64,000 nt of DNA from Bacteroidales bacterium (lineage in GTDB: Bacteria; Bacteroidota; Bacteroidia; Bacteroidales; UBA932): positions 62,001 to 126,000 of the forward strand of contig JAFRXI010000008.1 in NCBI GenBank assembly GCA_017437755.1. The letters run 5' to 3'. Position numbers and translations under genes: made by a program. Under the pieces are notes generated by a model, which did not search any database, was not told where the DNA came from, and saw only the letters and a list, made by a program, of their open reading frames with translations. Shown piece after piece: positions 61,576 to 64,000 of the stretch (position 1 is its first letter; every line of letters starts with the position of its first letter).

Positions 61576-62616
61576 ATGAAAACAGTTAATAGAATCCTTG
61601 TGGCTGCCATAGTATTGGGTTTTGTATCCTGCAGCAAGGAGAATGTGAAAGAAAACGGAATCAAGGTGATTACGGATTTCCCTCTGATGGAGGTGGAGTG
61701 TGAGGTGGATGCGCCCGTGGTGGAAAGTGGTGCAGCCCTTTCTTCCTCTCCCTCGCTTACCAAGGTTTATGGATACGAGGCTGATCCTGATAATGCTCCG
61801 GGCGTACATACTGTAAAGTGGAAAGCCGGGGATCAGATTTCCCAGTTCAGCATTGTCTACTCAAACACTTCAGCCGCTGCATTTGGAACGCTCCTGAACT
61901 TCTCCCACCTTCGCTCAACACTGCAAAATGGAGATGGGACCAAGCAGTTTATGATGACCGTTCCTAACCTGCAGGAACTGTATGGGAAAGATAGTGGAGT
62001 GTCGACCTATCTCTGTGCAATTTATCCGGCAACCACATTCAGCGATATTTCCGTAACGCTAGACGGCAGCAAGATCCATGCGGTTGCGACTCCCGAGAAA
62101 CTGACCATTCCGGCTGAGCAGGATGGTACTGGCTGGAAATACAGCGTATTCATTGCCAGGAGTGCAACTTTCTCGGCGCAATATAACAATCCCGCCGGTG
62201 GGGGTAAAAGTACTTTTCACCTTATGAATGTTCTCCTCAGATTGAAACTCAATTCGAGCAAGGACATCACAAAAGTGGTTCTGACCAACACTACAGGTTT
62301 CATGACAGGAGATGTCGGCACCATCAATATGGGATATTACCATTATCCGGCAGACGTGGCCAAGAACTTTACACTGGCTACGGGTTGCCCCGGCAAGACT
62401 TTGACAGTGGAAAATGGTGGTGAAGTCCTTCCCAATGACCTGTACTTTGCCATAAGGGAAATGCGCGAAGGGACCACCTTCACCTTCACCTTCACTGCGG
62501 AGGACGGAACTACGGCCACGCGTTCGCTGGAGAATCCGGCGGGCTATGCGAACCGTAAGATGAAGAAGGTCCTGTCACTGGGTACGGTTACCCTTGCCGA
62601 CAGTGATTTCAATTAG
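61576..62616 (+). CDS. Fimbrillin-like lipoprotein
   Basis: A 346-residue lipoprotein (lipobox LGFVSC) made up only of the fimbrillin-like domain; KWKAGDQISQFSIVY, DGTGWKYSVF and GGEVLPNDLYFA mirror the N-terminal part of the GH5 lipoprotein upstream. Members may be pilus subunits (FimA/Mfa type) or surface binding proteins; absence of chaperone-like or anchoring pilus genes favours the latter. Last gene before a hairpin at 62618. Confidence 0.75.
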   Translation: MKTVNRILVAAIVLGFVSCSKENVKENGIKVITDFPLMEVECEVDAPVVESGAALSSSPSLTKVYGYEADPDNAPGVHTVKWKAGDQISQFSIVYSNTSAAAFGTLLNFSHLRSTLQNGDGTKQFMMTVPNLQELYGKDSGVSTYLCAIYPATTFSDISVTLDGSKIHAVATPEKLTIPAEQDGTGWKYSVFIARSATFSAQYNNPAGGGKSTFHLMNVLLRLKLNSSKDITKVVLTNTTGFMTGDVGTINMGYYHYPADVAKNFTLATGCPGKTLTVENGGEVLPNDLYFAIREMREGTTFTFTFTAEDGTTATRSLENPAGYANRKMKKVLSLGTVTLADSDFN

Positions 62617-62617
62617 G

Positions 62618-62645
62618 ATTATCCCCGGCTCAGGTCGGGGATAAT
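62618..62645 (+). terminator. Terminator-like hairpin
   Basis: ATTATCCCCG (62618-62627) is perfectly complementary to CGGGGATAAT (62636-62645) with an 8-base loop. No T-run follows, so efficiency as a rho-independent terminator is uncertain. Confidence 0.5.
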
Positions 62646-62664
62646 TCGTAATTGTTTCTCCGAC

Positions 62665-62735
62665 AAACTGGTTTGTTGCAGTCGGTAAAAAAACAGACCA
62701 GTGCAAACCAGTTTGGCGCTTCTTTATTACATTTG
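62665..62735 (+). promoter_or_regulatory. Operator pair and promoter of the BACON-like lipoprotein gene
   Basis: AAACTGGTTT (62665-62674) and its inverted copy AAACCAGTTT (62705-62714) lie 40 bp apart. CAGACCAG (62694-62701) precedes the second. The -7 box TACATTTG is at 62728-62735. Distances from CAGACCAG and from the second palindrome to the -7 box differ by only one base from those at the GH5 promoter, which argues for the same regulator. Confidence 0.6.
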
Positions 62736-62757
62736 CGGAAGAATAACATTAAAAATA

Positions 62758-64000
62758 ATGGCCCTTCGTATGAAAAAGGAATTCTTTTATTCTCTTTGCA
62801 TGCTGTTGGCTGCAGGCTCGTTGTCTGCCTGTCATACAGAAGATGTAACGTCCGGCCCCGCCCAATTAACCGTTCCCGCTTCCAGCGTTTCTGTGCCCGC
62901 AGACAATTCGCTCATCAGCGATCCCTTCGCAGAGGCTCTGCTTCCTGTGACCGATACGGTATGGGTGAGCGCCAACCGTTCGTGGACGGCCGCACTTGAG
63001 ACCGCTGATGGCGGGGACTGGGTACACGCCAATGTCGCTGAACGCATAAACGTTACGGGTCAGGGGGAAAAATACCCGCTGATCATCAGCTTTGACCGTT
63101 ACCGCGGTGCGCAACCCCGTACGGCTAAACTTTCACTCTATGGCGTGGACATTGAGGATCCAGTGGTGGTCAATTACACCCAGGAAGCATTCGTCCCCAG
63201 CCTTACCCTGTCCACCCCGGACGGCGAAAATGTGGTCACTGCCTCTAACGGAGAGTGCTACGCTCTGGTAAAAAGCAACACCACCTGGACGGTGCGGGTA
63301 GATGTGGGCGCTTCCACCGTGATTCCCGGCTTGTCGGTTACCGCCGGCCAGGACAGCGGCGCCATCCTGGTAACCTTCCCGGAGAATGCCGATGATGAAC
63401 GTGCACGCATCGCCCGGCTGGTAGTTACGGCCCAAGGCTGCACGCCTCAGACCCTGGACCTGATACAGTCCCAGAGCGAGCGCTATTTCATGCTGGCCTC
63501 CGAGATCCCGGAGGTGATTCCTCCCTATGAGCCTGAGATTGAGATTCCTCTCCGCTCCAATGGGCCCTGGACTGCAGAGTTGACTGATTGCACATTTGAG
63601 GACGCAAAGATTGTTCCTTCAAGCGGGCAGACTGCCTTGAACGGTATAGTCCTGACTGCCAAACACGGCGACGACCCCGCAGTTATGGACAAACATGCGA
63701 CCGTTACCATCCGCAGGGACGGTTTTGATCCCATTGAGGTCACCCTTCACCAGAGAGGATCCATTCACCTGAAGGTCTTGGCCTACAATCCTGAATACGA
63801 ATGGACGGGAACCGACCCTTACGGTTACGATAATCCTTACCGTCCGTACACTTTTCTTGGCGTTCCTTTTTCATATCCCACATCCTTCCCCAATTCCTTC
63901 AGTTCCGGGTCCAACAAAGGCGTGGAACTTGAATGCGAGACTCCCGGAGGTTCTGTGTTCACCCTTTATGGCCGTGATTGCGGCGCCTGGATCAGCACTA
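62758..64000 (+). CDS. BACON-like domain surface lipoprotein, 3' end outside window
   Basis: The frame stays open to base 64000, giving 414 visible residues. A signal peptide ends in the lipobox GSLSAC; start 62758 or 62770 (MKKEFF) are both possible. After it come several beta-sandwich repeats of about 90 residues with the W-x-[AV]-x-[LV] pattern (RSWTAALET, TTWTVRVDV, GPWTAELTD) seen in BACON and related Ig-like domains of Bacteroidetes glycan proteins. The C-terminal part is cut off, so a catalytic domain could follow. Its promoter carries the same boxes as the GH5 gene. Confidence 0.75.
   Translation, partial: MALRMKKEFFYSLCMLLAAGSLSACHTEDVTSGPAQLTVPASSVSVPADNSLISDPFAEALLPVTDTVWVSANRSWTAALETADGGDWVHANVAERINVTGQGEKYPLIISFDRYRGAQPRTAKLSLYGVDIEDPVVVNYTQEAFVPSLTLSTPDGENVVTASNGECYALVKSNTTWTVRVDVGASTVIPGLSVTAGQDSGAILVTFPENADDERARIARLVVTAQGCTPQTLDLIQSQSERYFMLASEIPEVIPPYEPEIEIPLRSNGPWTAELTDCTFEDAKIVPSSGQTALNGIVLTAKHGDDPAVMDKHATVTIRRDGFDPIEVTLHQRGSIHLKVLAYNPEYEWTGTDPYGYDNPYRPYTFLGVPFSYPTSFPNSFSSGSNKGVELECETPGGSVFTLYGRDCGAWIST

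Noticed and set aside
61576..62616. Fimbrial operon
   Set aside because: Only fimbrillin-like domains are present; no minor subunit, anchor or assembly genes of the Fim or Mfa systems are evident in the window.
62652..62999. 115-codon plus-strand frame
   Set aside because: It runs through the operator and promoter and overlaps the lipoprotein gene in another frame; no recognisable product.
1..64000. CRISPR array, insertion sequence, integrase or prophage genes
   Set aside because: No regularly spaced repeats, transposase or integrase motifs, or attachment-site duplications were seen on either strand.

Overview
The window looks like a chromosomal contig of a GC-rich member of the Bacteroidota, most likely Bacteroidales. 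The signs are SusC/SusD pairs, many short lipoprotein signals, a NigD-like lipoprotein, BamD, and recurring Bacteroidetes-type promoters (TTTG, 19 nt, TAnnTTTG). The sequence alone does not fix the genus. It is cut at both ends: an alpha-2-macroglobulin-like gene is open at base 1 and a BACON-like lipoprotein gene is open at base 64000.

Region 1 (1665-17916) is an alginate-type polysaccharide utilization operon: SusC, SusD, two paralogous TIG-domain surface lipoproteins, two PL6 lyases, a PL17 oligoalginate lyase, a KdgF-like cupin, an ExuT-like transporter and a short-chain dehydrogenase. Together they can bind a uronate polymer, cut it by beta-elimination, import unsaturated uronates, linearise them and reduce them towards 2-keto-3-deoxygluconate. 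A second operon (24485-26313) adds a jelly-roll lyase and KduI, followed convergently by a FadR-type GntR regulator. A palindrome of the form TTGGTTnACCAA sits at the transcription start of both operons and at the regulator's own promoter, so all three probably form one regulon. Between the operons lie two short-peptide/lipoprotein pairs and a secreted esterase with a YARHG protein.

Region 2 (27157-32720) holds tRNA-Val, an Ig-like lipoprotein, an HPr-kinase-like P-loop protein, rpiB and truB. It meets the complete division and cell-wall (dcw) cluster on the minus strand (48013 down to 31182): mraZ, rsmH, ftsL-like, ftsI, murE, mraY, murD, ftsW, murG, murC, ftsQ, ftsA, ftsZ, then gltX. Four TGG repeats spaced 10 bp apart in front of mraZ look like the MraZ operator.

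Region 3 (48372-54415) is housekeeping: a DUF1460 protein, a Fur-like regulator coupled to a NigD-like lipoprotein, thioredoxin reductase, BamD, an RNA polymerase omega-like gene with an in-frame amber codon, and recN.

Region 4 (54405-64000) is a second glycan locus: GH3, an SGNH acetylesterase, a GntR-LacI hybrid regulator, a lipoprotein joining a fimbrillin-like domain to a GH5 enzyme, a short peptide, a fimbrillin-like lipoprotein and a BACON-like lipoprotein. Repeated AAACCRGTTT and CAGACCAG boxes in front of these genes suggest control by the local regulator.

The least familiar element is a set of three 46-50 residue peptides without signal sequences (17978, 20278, 61407). Each lies 11-16 bases upstream of a fimbrillin-like lipoprotein and is joined to it by a strong Shine-Dalgarno sequence, which is rare in this phylum.
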